A DNA stretch of 27,857 nucleotides. Origin: an uncultured Faecalibacterium sp. (GTDB lineage: Bacteria > Bacillota > Clostridia > Oscillospirales > Ruminococcaceae). Below the pieces are notes generated by a model. The model was not told where the DNA came from, searched no databases, and saw only the letters and a list, made by a program, of their open reading frames with translations. Position 1 is the stretch's first letter; every line of letters starts with the position of its first letter. Positions 13,238 through 20,972 of this stretch are shown piece by piece. Made by a program: the position numbers and the translations under genes. The stretch spans positions 1-27,857 of the forward strand of contig CAKSZE010000016.1 of NCBI GenBank assembly GCA_934525325.1. The letters are read 5' to 3'.

Positions 13238-14788
13238 TTATACATTCTCCATCTTTGCGTGCTCGGAAGCCATCTGTGCCTCCTGCTCCTCGTTCAGCTT
13301 TGCCACACGGCGGTTGACACGGATCATGGAAACCAGCAGCACGATAGTGATGATCAGGATGACTGCAGAGATGGGGCGGGTGAGGAAGATACTGTAATTG
13401 CGGTCGTAGCTCATGGAAGCGGTGACGAAGTTCTGCTCCATGATATCTTCCAGGATCATACCCAGCATCAGCGGGGTGTTATCGATGTCCAGAACGGTAA
13501 GGATGTAGCTGAAGATCAGGATGCCTGCGCAGAGGATCAGCTCCTTGGTGTTGCCGGTGGCGGCAAAGGCACCGGCAAAGCAGAACATGATGATGACGGG
13601 TGCCAGATAGGTGTAGCGCACCTGCACGATCTTTGCCACAATGCGGGTCATGCCCAGACCCAGAGGAGCCAGCAGCACATTGGCCACCAGACAGCCAACG
13701 ATGATGGTATAGGCCATCACGCCCTGCTTGGTGAACATGGTGGGGCCGGGCTGGATGCCGTGGAGCACGAACGCACCCAGCAGCAGAGCGGTGACGCCGT
13801 CACCGGGGATGCCCAGCGTCAGCAGGGGGATCATGGCAGAACCGACCACCGCATTGTTGGAAGATTCTGCTGCGGCAATGCCCTCCAGACAGCCTTTACC
13901 GAACTCCTCGGGGTGCTTGGAAGTACGGCGGACCTCGTTGTAGCACAGGAACTGAGCCACACCGCCGCCAACACCGGGCATAGCACCCAGAACACTGGCG
14001 ATGGCAGAGGAGCGGAAGCAGGCGGGCAGGATGCTGATCATCTCTTTCTTGGTGATGCCCTGCTTGTCGATCTTGCGGGCATCGTCCAGCTTGCCGCGTG
14101 CCACCTTGAAGTCCCGGAGCTTCTGCACCACCTGCGTCAGCGCGATGAGTGCGATCATGGCAGGCAGCATATCAATGCCGTATTTCAGAGTGGCAGAGCC
14201 GAAGGAGAAGCGGGTGACGCCCGTGACTGCATCCATACCGACGCAGGCCATCAGCAGACCGATCATACCGGAGATGAGGCTCTTGGGCAGGCTGCTGCCG
14301 GAGACACCGGCGATAAGGCTGATGCCCATGATGCCCAGCGAGAAATACTCCACCGAGGTGAAGTTTGCCACCAGCTTGGTGATGAGGGAGGCACAAAGCA
14401 GCAGCAGGACTGCGGAGAACAGACCGCCGAACACCGAAGCGAACAGAGAGGTGTCCAGTGCTTTCTTGACCTTGCCCTTCCTTGCCAGCGGGTAGCCGTC
14501 GAAGGTGGTCGCAATGGCAGAGTTGGTGCCCGGCGTATTGAGGGTAATGGCAGAAATGGAGCCGCCGTACATGCCGCCAACGTAAACAGCCAGCAGCAGG
14601 ATGATGGCAGAGGCCGGGTCACTGAAGGTATAGGTCAAAGGCAGCATCAGGATGATGCCCAGTGTCACGCTCAGACCGGGGACGCAGCCGATGACCATGC
14701 CAAGGATCAGACCGCCGAAGATGAGCAGCATATTATACAGGGTGAACACCTGCGGGATAGCCTGCGAAATCATTGCAAAATCCGACAT
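13238..14788 (-). CDS. tctA: Tripartite tricarboxylate transporter, large membrane subunit TctA
   Basis: A 516-residue integral membrane protein with about 11-12 hydrophobic segments. It carries the family's N-terminal glycine-rich motif (GMVIGCVPGLSVTLG, about residues 30-45) and its repeat near the middle (LGAMPGVGGGVAQFLCYNEV). TctA forms the ion-driven channel of TTT transporters together with TctB and the binding protein TctC. The start overlaps the tctB stop by one base (TGATG). Known TTT systems carry citrate, dicarboxylates and, in a characterised bacterial system, 3-sulfolactate. Here, with no other importer in the locus, uptake of SQ or sulfoquinovosyl glycerol is the likely role. 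Confidence 0.93.
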   Translation of the reverse strand: MSDFAMISQAIPQVFTLYNMLLIFGGLILGMVIGCVPGLSVTLGIILMLPLTYTFSDPASAIILLLAVYVGGMYGGSISAITLNTPGTNSAIATTFDGYPLARKGKVKKALDTSLFASVFGGLFSAVLLLLCASLITKLVANFTSVEYFSLGIMGISLIAGVSGSSLPKSLISGMIGLLMACVGMDAVTGVTRFSFGSATLKYGIDMLPAMIALIALTQVVQKLRDFKVARGKLDDARKIDKQGITKKEMISILPACFRSSAIASVLGAMPGVGGGVAQFLCYNEVRRTSKHPEEFGKGCLEGIAAAESSNNAVVGSAMIPLLTLGIPGDGVTALLLGAFVLHGIQPGPTMFTKQGVMAYTIIVGCLVANVLLAPLGLGMTRIVAKIVQVRYTYLAPVIIMFCFAGAFAATGNTKELILCAGILIFSYILTVLDIDNTPLMLGMILEDIMEQNFVTASMSYDRNYSIFLTRPISAVILIITIVLLVSMIRVNRRVAKLNEEQEAQMASEHAKMENV

Positions 14789-15264
14789 CAGATGATCCCT
14801 CCCAACAGACCCAGAGCGGGCAGCGAAATGTTAAAGACGTTCTTGAAGAGCAGGAAGATGACGAACGCCGCGATCAGGACCACGATGTAAGGGCCGGGCT
14901 TGCGTTCGCCCACATAAAACAGCACCAGCGGGAAGATGATGAGCGAAGCCAGCACATAGCCAATGCAGAGCATCAGGCCGATGTAGGCACACATTCCCAC
15001 AATGAGCAGGATGGCGGGCTTTTCCTTCTCCCAGTCGAACTCCACCACCTTTTCCTGCTTGAGGACAAGGCTCTGGATGATCAGGGCAATGGACGACACC
15101 AGCATGATCGCCAGACAGATCCCGGGGATGATGCGGGGGCTGGGTGCACCGGAATCATAGGCCGGTACGCGGATCTGGTTGGGAATGCACAGGATCAGGA
15201 TCAATGCGATCGCCCCCATGATGATGCCCGAGACCAGATTGGTCTTGATTTTGAATTTCTTCAT
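14788..15264 (-). CDS. tctB: Tripartite tricarboxylate transporter, small membrane subunit TctB
   Basis: A 158-residue protein with four predicted membrane helices, as usual for TctB: IIMGAIALILILCI near the start, CLAIMLVSSIALII, LIVGMCAYIGLMLC and a C-terminal pair ending FVIFLLFKNVF. The ATG at 15264 follows AAAGGAG and starts MKKFKIKTN; the frame is open 42 codons further upstream, but that part runs through the intercistronic region. The stop overlaps the tctA start by one base. The gene lies downstream of a strong terminator that separates it from tctC. Confidence 0.88.
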   Translation of the reverse strand: MKKFKIKTNLVSGIIMGAIALILILCIPNQIRVPAYDSGAPSPRIIPGICLAIMLVSSIALIIQSLVLKQEKVVEFDWEKEKPAILLIVGMCAYIGLMLCIGYVLASLIIFPLVLFYVGERKPGPYIVVLIAAFVIFLLFKNVFNISLPALGLLGGII

Positions 15265-15342
15265 CGAAATCCATTCTCCTTTCATACGGCAAACCAGTGC
15301 AGGCTCCCCATGGGGGGAAATCCTGCTTTTATTTTTTCTGAC

Positions 15343-15379
15343 AAAAAATGCAGACGGGCTGCATCGGCAGCCCGTCTGC
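15343..15379 (-). terminator. Strong hairpin terminator inside the transporter operon
   Basis: GCAGACGGGCTGC and GCAGCCCGTCTGC form a perfect 13-base-pair stem with a 4-base loop, followed on the minus strand by ATTTTTT. It begins 58 bases after the tctC stop and ends about 80 bases before tctB. No obvious promoter follows, so tctB and tctA probably depend on partial readthrough. This would give more binding protein than membrane subunits. Confidence 0.88.
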
Positions 15380-15436
15380 GCAAGATCCATGCGAAACGTG
15401 ACCGATCCGGCACTTGTTTCTGGATGAGTTCAGCGC

Positions 15437-16510
15437 TCAGGCCTGACCGCTCAGGTTCTTGTAAGCGTTGATAGATTTCTCGCAGGCCTCGTTGATGAAT
15501 GCCTCGGCCTCATCGCCATAGAGCTCAAAGCGGTTCAGCAGAATGGAAGCGATCCACTCGTTGTAGTCCGGCTCATTCCAGACGTCCTTCGTGATTTCCA
15601 CCATCTCATCAATGAATGCCTGATCGGTCCCCTTATGGGCCGCCAGCACGCCGCCTGCAGGCAGGATGCAGCTCTCGTAATCGTTGGCGGCGTTCAGCTC
15701 GGGAGCTTTGGACTCACCGGCGCAGGTGGGAACGGTGATGGCACCGTTCGGCGTGACGAAGCCCTCAAAGGGACGGTCGTTCATTGCCAGAATGGGGATC
15801 AGGGTGCCGGCCTCGACCTCGTCCTTGGCGGCCTGCGTGGTACCCACAAAGACATCGACCTCGCCGTCGGTCAGGCCCTTCTTCTGATTTGCACCGCCGT
15901 CATACGGAACGACGGACACCTTGCCGCCCTCCATGGCGATCAGAGAACCCCAGGACAGGTGGCAGTCGGACAGGGGATTGCCGCCGGACATCTTGATACC
16001 GCCGTTCTTTGCCTTTTCCAGAATGGAAGCCAGAGACTGATCCGGCGTGGTGTAGACGATCCAGGTACGGTCGTCAATGGTGCCGATGGGGTACATCTCA
16101 TTGCGGTCAAAGTCCACTTCTTCAGTGCCGAACTCCTTGCCCAGATCGTGGCGGTAGCACACACCGTAGCCAAAGACCAGCAGCTCCTTGGTAACAGAGG
16201 TATCACTGTCTGCAAAGTAGGTGGCTGCGGCAAAGCCGTCGCCGCCGGTCATGTTCTCCACGATGAAGTTGTACTTCTTCTGGAGCTGGTTTGCCACCTG
16301 ACCATACTTGCGTGCCACGATGTCTGCCGTGCCGCCGACACCGTAGGGGCAGATGATCTTGACGGTCTCACCGCCGTTGCTGGGCTGCTCCGAGGCAGCA
16401 GAACCTGCGGTGGAAGAAGCAGTGCTGCCTGCATTGGAAGCGGCACAGCCTGCAAACAGCCCGGCGGCAGCCAGAACAGCGCTCATGGACAGAAATTCGC
16501 GACGTTTCAT
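15437..16510 (-). CDS. tctC: TctC-type solute-binding lipoprotein
   Basis: A 357-residue extracytoplasmic binding protein of the tripartite tricarboxylate transporter (Bug) family. The ATG at 16510 follows AAGGAG by nine bases; an upstream TTG six codons earlier would put the ribosome binding site inside the gene. The signal peptide is MKRREFLSMSAVLAAAGLF with lipobox FAGC (Cys22), followed by a Ser/Ala/Thr-rich linker. The mature part starts VKIICPYGVGGTADIVAR, the family's ligand-loop pattern, in which G-G-x-x-D normally grips a carboxylate. The context suggests a sulfonated sugar as ligand instead. Confidence 0.9.
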   Translation of the reverse strand: MKRREFLSMSAVLAAAGLFAGCAASNAGSTASSTAGSAASEQPSNGGETVKIICPYGVGGTADIVARKYGQVANQLQKKYNFIVENMTGGDGFAAATYFADSDTSVTKELLVFGYGVCYRHDLGKEFGTEEVDFDRNEMYPIGTIDDRTWIVYTTPDQSLASILEKAKNGGIKMSGGNPLSDCHLSWGSLIAMEGGKVSVVPYDGGANQKKGLTDGEVDVFVGTTQAAKDEVEAGTLIPILAMNDRPFEGFVTPNGAITVPTCAGESKAPELNAANDYESCILPAGGVLAAHKGTDQAFIDEMVEITKDVWNEPDYNEWIASILLNRFELYGDEAEAFINEACEKSINAYKNLSGQA

Positions 16511-16580
16511 AGTAGTGTTCTCCTTCAAATTTTTACTTTTTCGTGTTTTGCGTACATTCAGGTTGCGATCTTTACGGGGG

Positions 16581-17339
16581 TTATTTCACCAGAAGCGAAA
16601 GCCCCGAAATAAACAGTAGCACATAGGTCAGTTTCATAAAGACCAGCTGGCTCATACGGGTCACCAGCTTACTGCCGATGAACATCCCCGCCAGCAGAAA
16701 CGGCACCGAGATGCCAAGCATCTTTACGGTAGAGGGCACCCACAGCCCCGCCTGCACATCTTCCAAAAAAACAAGGGTGTTCAAAAAGATCCATACCGTA
16801 GAAATGGTCGCACGGAAAGCGGTCTTGTCCTGGATCCTCTTGGTCATGTACCCTGTCAGCAGCGGGCCGCCGCTGACAAACAATCCATGAATGATGCCTG
16901 CCAGCACCAGCAGGGCGCAGGTTCCCGCATTACGCGCGGCGGTCTGACCCGCTGCGGGCTTTTCCGCATCCGGCTCCGGCTTGTGCACGAGCTTGTAAAA
17001 CCCCTGCACCGAAAGCCCGATGACCAGCAGACCCAGCAGCTTGTAAAGCAGATGCTCCTTGCCCACGAACAGCCCCTTGATGTACACGGCGCCAAGAATG
17101 CCCAGCGCCATCACCACAACGATCCGGGCAAGCTCTTTCCAGTTGATGCTTTTGTAGTTTCCCACAAAGACGTACACCCCGGAGAAGATTGCCAGCACGT
17201 TCAGGATGGGCTTTGCGATGTCGTAGCCCACCAGCATCAGGCTGGGAGGCATTGCCAGAATGGTGCCTGCAAAGCCTGTGATGCCGTGGATGATATTGGT
17301 CAACAGGATAACGATGTAAAACAGGATCTGATTTTCCAT
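16581..17339 (-). CDS. TSUP/TauE-type membrane exporter, probable sulfonate or sulfite exporter
   Basis: A 252-residue integral membrane protein with about eight hydrophobic segments and the TSUP (TauE/SafE) layout: ITGFAGTILAMPPSLMLVGY near the start and a related glycine-rich repeat IIHGLFVSGGPLLTGY after about residue 145. Members export sulfite, sulfoacetate and other sulfonates. It starts only three bases after the sulfoquinovosidase stop, so the two are tightly coupled. SQ fermenters must discard the sulfonated C3 product, so DHPS, 3-hydroxypropanesulfonate or sulfite is the likely cargo; the sequence does not say which. Confidence 0.85.
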   Translation of the reverse strand: MENQILFYIVILLTNIIHGITGFAGTILAMPPSLMLVGYDIAKPILNVLAIFSGVYVFVGNYKSINWKELARIVVVMALGILGAVYIKGLFVGKEHLLYKLLGLLVIGLSVQGFYKLVHKPEPDAEKPAAGQTAARNAGTCALLVLAGIIHGLFVSGGPLLTGYMTKRIQDKTAFRATISTVWIFLNTLVFLEDVQAGLWVPSTVKMLGISVPFLLAGMFIGSKLVTRMSQLVFMKLTYVLLFISGLSLLVK

Positions 17340-17342
17340 AGT

Positions 17343-19352
17343 TTACTTCCCGTATTTTTCCCGGATGCTGTCAAACAACTCCGTCCACCGGGAGCCCTTG
17401 CGGCAGAATACCGGGATGTCGCCCATCTCTGCGGGGACGGTGTGGGTACCCTTGCCGTAGACCTTGCCGGTCCACAGGTGAACCCACGCATCACCGGGCA
17501 GATAGACCTCCCACTCGGTGGCTCCGCTGTGCCACACCGGAGCCACCAGCAGATCCGGACCGTAGAGGTACTCGAACTGCTCGGTATAGCTGCGGGGGTC
17601 GTTTTCGTAGTGGAGGAAGAGGGGGCGCATGACCGGGGTGCCCTTGGCGGCGTTTTCCGCCACCAGCGTTTTGGTGTAGGGTGCCAGCATGGTATAGATA
17701 TCCACCAGACGCGCCAGCTGCGTCATGCAATCTTCATCATCGTAATACTGGAAGTTGGTGTCCGGGCGGTTGCCCTCGTGGGTGCGCATCACAGGCATGA
17801 AAGCCGCCATCTCTGCCCAGCGGAGGAATACCTCCTTGGTGCGGCAGTTGTCAAACAGTGATGTGTAGCCGCCGATGTCGCAGTGGTTCAGTCCGCAGCC
17901 CACCATGCCGGAGCTGAGGGCCGCGCAGATGACGGTGCACAGACCGTCGTGGCGGCTGAAATCCACGCTCTGGTCACCGGCCCACAACAGCGTGCAGTAC
18001 TTCTGGCTGCCGGTGCCGCCGGCCCGCATAAAGTAGACCACCTGCCCCAGCTTGCCGCTTTCGGTAACGGCATCGTAGTTGCATTTTGCCCAGAGTGCCG
18101 GCCAGTGGTTGTGCTCGATCATGGGGCTGACCCCGTTGGAAAGCACCAGATCATCGGTAGGGAGATACTCGCCAAAGTCTGCCATCCAGCCGTCGATGCC
18201 GATGTCCAGCGTATACTTTTTGATGACCTCGTCCTTGAACCAGCGGTAGGCCTCCGGGTTGGTGAAATCCACCACGCCGCAATCGAACTCGCCAAAGTCT
18301 ACCAGATAATCGGACCCGTCGGCCTTTTTGGCAAAGACGCCCCGTTTTTTGCCCTCGGCATAAAGTTCTCCGTCCTTGACGAGGTACGGGTTGATGTAGC
18401 CAAGGAACCGGATGCCCCGGGCGTGGAGCTCTTCAATGCGCCGGGGCAGGTCGGGGTACATTTCCTTATGGTAATGCCAGTCCCACTGGAGGCGCTTGCC
18501 GAAGCTGGTCACCCGCTTGCCGCACCAGTCCTGACACCACAGACCGGAGACCTTGATGCCTTTTTCCAGACTTCTGTCCACAATGTCAAAGCTGCGCTGG
18601 CTGCCGCCCTGCGCACCGATGATCAGGCCGTTATAGACCCACTCCGGCAGCTCCGGCTGGCGTCCAAGAAAAGCAGTGAGCTTTTCCAGCAGCTCCACAA
18701 AGGTGGGCGCTGCCTCGATGCGGATAAATCCCGGCACGTTCCAGCACTGCAGCTCGTGGTAGTGGGGATTGCGAAAATCGAAATCGCCGTAAGCGGTGGT
18801 ATCCATGTGGAGGTAGTAGTGACGGCTGGAAACGTAGGTGGGCTCCGGGTAGTTGGTGTTGTAATAGTCACCGCCCGCACCGCCGTTTTCCACGTCGCTG
18901 CGCCATGTCACATAGGTAGTCTTGTCGCGCCCGACGCCCGGCTCACTGGACCACAGGGGGAAGTGACGACCCCGCAGATCAAAGTAACTCATCTGCTCGC
19001 CGCAGCCGTAGACGTGCTCGTCCTTGGCAGCTTCCACCCGAAGCCAGAAGCGGTTGATCTCCTCTGCCTTCTCAGTCACGGTCAGGGTGACTGCGCCGTT
19101 TTTCTCGGTGACCAGCAGCTTGAGCCGACCTTCCAGATCCAGCTCTGTCCCCTGTTGTGTCACGCGGGTCGCAGTCAGCGTCAGGGGGCGGCGCTCCAGC
19201 AGATGATCCTCCAGCTTGAAGTTGCCGCGGTACATCTCCACCCGCTCCTCGCCGCAGCCGACATAGACCATGGGGGTATCGGCGTCGGTGTGCAGCAGCA
19301 CATCGCTGCCGTTTTTCAGGGTAAAGACCCGGTCTTTGCAAATGATCTCCAT
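17343..19352 (-). CDS. yihQ: Sulfoquinovosidase, GH31 alpha-glycosidase
   Basis: A 669-residue GH31 enzyme that cleaves sulfoquinovosides such as sulfoquinovosyl glycerol to free SQ. It aligns by eye with E. coli YihQ throughout. The nucleophile is Asp392 in WMADFGEYLP (YihQ Asp405) and the acid/base is Asp460 in WAGDQSVDF (YihQ Asp472). The residues that recognise the sulfonate are conserved with identical spacing: Gln274 and Arg287 in QDWCGKRVTSFGKRLQWDW and Trp290, matching YihQ Gln288, Arg301 and Trp304. HCDIGGY (Tyr496) matches Tyr508. There is no signal peptide, so hydrolysis is cytoplasmic and glycosides must be imported whole. It lies 28 bases after the SQ isomerase gene. Confidence 0.96.
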   Translation of the reverse strand: MEIICKDRVFTLKNGSDVLLHTDADTPMVYVGCGEERVEMYRGNFKLEDHLLERRPLTLTATRVTQQGTELDLEGRLKLLVTEKNGAVTLTVTEKAEEINRFWLRVEAAKDEHVYGCGEQMSYFDLRGRHFPLWSSEPGVGRDKTTYVTWRSDVENGGAGGDYYNTNYPEPTYVSSRHYYLHMDTTAYGDFDFRNPHYHELQCWNVPGFIRIEAAPTFVELLEKLTAFLGRQPELPEWVYNGLIIGAQGGSQRSFDIVDRSLEKGIKVSGLWCQDWCGKRVTSFGKRLQWDWHYHKEMYPDLPRRIEELHARGIRFLGYINPYLVKDGELYAEGKKRGVFAKKADGSDYLVDFGEFDCGVVDFTNPEAYRWFKDEVIKKYTLDIGIDGWMADFGEYLPTDDLVLSNGVSPMIEHNHWPALWAKCNYDAVTESGKLGQVVYFMRAGGTGSQKYCTLLWAGDQSVDFSRHDGLCTVICAALSSGMVGCGLNHCDIGGYTSLFDNCRTKEVFLRWAEMAAFMPVMRTHEGNRPDTNFQYYDDEDCMTQLARLVDIYTMLAPYTKTLVAENAAKGTPVMRPLFLHYENDPRSYTEQFEYLYGPDLLVAPVWHSGATEWEVYLPGDAWVHLWTGKVYGKGTHTVPAEMGDIPVFCRKGSRWTELFDSIREKYGK

Positions 19353-19380
19353 GGTTGCCCTTTCTCAGCCATTCGGCTCT

Positions 19381-20055
19381 TTAATAGTGGAGTTCCCGGT
19401 TCTCGCCCAGCAAGCCGGGATAAGCTCCCTGCTTGATGAGCGGCTCCCGCTCCGGGTGGGCGATGACCCACTTGTTGCGCTGGAGCAGCAGCCTGCTCTC
19501 CGGGTCATCGCCCGGGGTCTTGTCCTCCAGCGGTGTGTTGGTGCCCCGGGGCAGGATGACCACGCCCTTGAAGCCGGCATCGCAGACCCGGCAGGGAGAC
19601 AAGTGGAGGGTGGTCTGGTACATTTCCACCGCCGTGCCCTGCGGTACAAAGAACACCTTGGCGTTCTCAAAGCGATAGGTATTGTTCTCGATCTGCCACA
19701 CATGGCCCAGAATCAGCATGAAGTCCGTGACTGCCACATTGATCTCGCTGCCCTTGTGGTACTCAAAGCCGTTCCATGTAGTATTGCGTCCGTTGCAGTA
19801 GCCCACCTCAATGGGCATATCGCCGTAGAACTTCTTTTGCAGTTCGGCGGCTGCGGGCAGAGCTTCCATCTCCGGCACGCTGGCAACGTAGACATTGCCG
19901 TTTTCCGGGATGGGGGTGTTCTGCTCCATGTAGGCGATCATCTCGCTGAGATCATAGCCTGTGACCACCCGGCCGTAGGAGGCAAACTCCGGGTCCAGCA
20001 CGCTGTACACCGGAACATCATTGACCTGATTCAGGTGCTCCAACAAATTTTCCAT
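19381..20055 (-). CDS. sftI: DUF4867 protein, probable sulfoquinovose isomerase
   Basis: A 224-residue cytoplasmic protein of the DUF4867 family. From memory of the sulfo-transaldolase literature, the SQ-to-sulfofructose isomerase of this pathway belongs to this family, and the position between the SLA reductase and the sulfoquinovosidase fits. The sequence looks cupin-like: possible metal ligands are His100 and Glu104 in YHKGSEINV, and Glu144 and His151 in EMYQTTLHLSPC, with GH (118) between. No signal peptide or membrane segment. Its start is 15 bases after the reductase stop. The family assignment is fairly sure; the reaction is inferred from pathway context. Confidence 0.8.
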   Translation of the reverse strand: MENLLEHLNQVNDVPVYSVLDPEFASYGRVVTGYDLSEMIAYMEQNTPIPENGNVYVASVPEMEALPAAAELQKKFYGDMPIEVGYCNGRNTTWNGFEYHKGSEINVAVTDFMLILGHVWQIENNTYRFENAKVFFVPQGTAVEMYQTTLHLSPCRVCDAGFKGVVILPRGTNTPLEDKTPGDDPESRLLLQRNKWVIAHPEREPLIKQGAYPGLLGENRELHY

Positions 20056-20070
20056 TCCTGTTCTCCCTTT

Positions 20071-20928
20071 TCAGTGACCGCGGACCAGCTTGAAGGTCGA
20101 GCGCCAGTCGTCGCCGCCCATGCCGGCCTCCATGCCCTTGTCGTAAACCTTTTTCACGTTGGCCTCGCCGGGCATCTCCAGACCGCACTCCTTTGCCAGC
20201 TCCATGCAGATGCCCACGTCCTTGGCGGCATTTGCCAGAGAGAAAGCAGTGGTATAGTCCTCATCCCGCAGCTTCTGCCACTGACCGTCCAGATAGAAGT
20301 TCTGCCCGCCGCCGTAGGAGATGGCGGTAGCGTAATCCTCCACCGTGATGCCGTTGAGCTGTGCCAGAGACAGGGTCTCGTTGACACCGTTCTGGATCTG
20401 GGTGACCAGCGCGTTGTGGCAGATCTTCATCACCAGCCCCTTGCCGTTGCCGCCCATGCGGATGATGTTCTCGCCCATGTAAGCAAGGATGGGGCGCATG
20501 GCTTCACAGGTAGCTTCGTCGCCGCCCATGTAGATGCCCAGCTTACCGGCAATGGCGGCGGGCTTGCTCTTGACCACCGGGGCGTCCATAAAGGCAGCAC
20601 CTGTGGCCTTGACCATTTTGCTGATCTCTACCGAGACACTGGGGTCGATGGTGGACATATCGATGCAGGTTTTGCCCGCACCCAGCACCGGAAGAATGGT
20701 CTTGTAGACGCTCATGGAATGCTCGGACTTGGGGACCATGGAGATGATGACGTCGGCTTTGGTTGCCAGCTCCACGGAATCCTTGCAGGGCACCGCTCCC
20801 TTGGAAGCCAGCAGCTCCACCTTTGCGGGGACGAAATCGAAGCAGTAGACGGTGTCGTCATGCTTCTTGACAATGTTTTCGCACATGGACTCGCCCATGA
20901 TGCCCAAACCGATAAAACCGATCTTCAT
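20071..20928 (-). CDS. 3-hydroxyisobutyrate dehydrogenase-family reductase, probable sulfolactaldehyde reductase
   Basis: A 285-residue NAD(P)H-dependent beta-hydroxyacid dehydrogenase that would reduce SLA to DHPS, the YihU role in E. coli. The ATG at 20928 follows AAAGGAG and gives MKIGFIGLGIMGESM, the Rossmann glycine motif; nine upstream codons are in frame but unlikely. DMSTIDPSVS is the second family motif. GGNGKGLVMKICHN supplies the catalytic Lys168 and Asn172. The substrate loop usually reading DAPVSGG reads DAPVVKSKPAAIAG, bringing in a Lys where YihU-type enzymes have a basic residue for the sulfonate. A tartronate semialdehyde reductase is the main alternative, less likely in this context. 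Confidence 0.87.
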   Translation of the reverse strand: MKIGFIGLGIMGESMCENIVKKHDDTVYCFDFVPAKVELLASKGAVPCKDSVELATKADVIISMVPKSEHSMSVYKTILPVLGAGKTCIDMSTIDPSVSVEISKMVKATGAAFMDAPVVKSKPAAIAGKLGIYMGGDEATCEAMRPILAYMGENIIRMGGNGKGLVMKICHNALVTQIQNGVNETLSLAQLNGITVEDYATAISYGGGQNFYLDGQWQKLRDEDYTTAFSLANAAKDVGICMELAKECGLEMPGEANVKKVYDKGMEAGMGGDDWRSTFKLVRGH

Positions 20929-20972
20929 AGCCTTTTCTCCTTTAACTCTCCGCAATTTCCTTTATTCCGGAC

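Noticed and set aside
11822..14890. A rightward open frame of about 1000 codons opposite the isomerase-like and tctA genes
   Set aside because: It mirrors two well-supported leftward genes; His/Gln/Asp-rich low-quality sequence, no ribosome binding site and no family motifs. Absence of TTA, CTA and TCA codons in the real genes keeps the opposite frame open.
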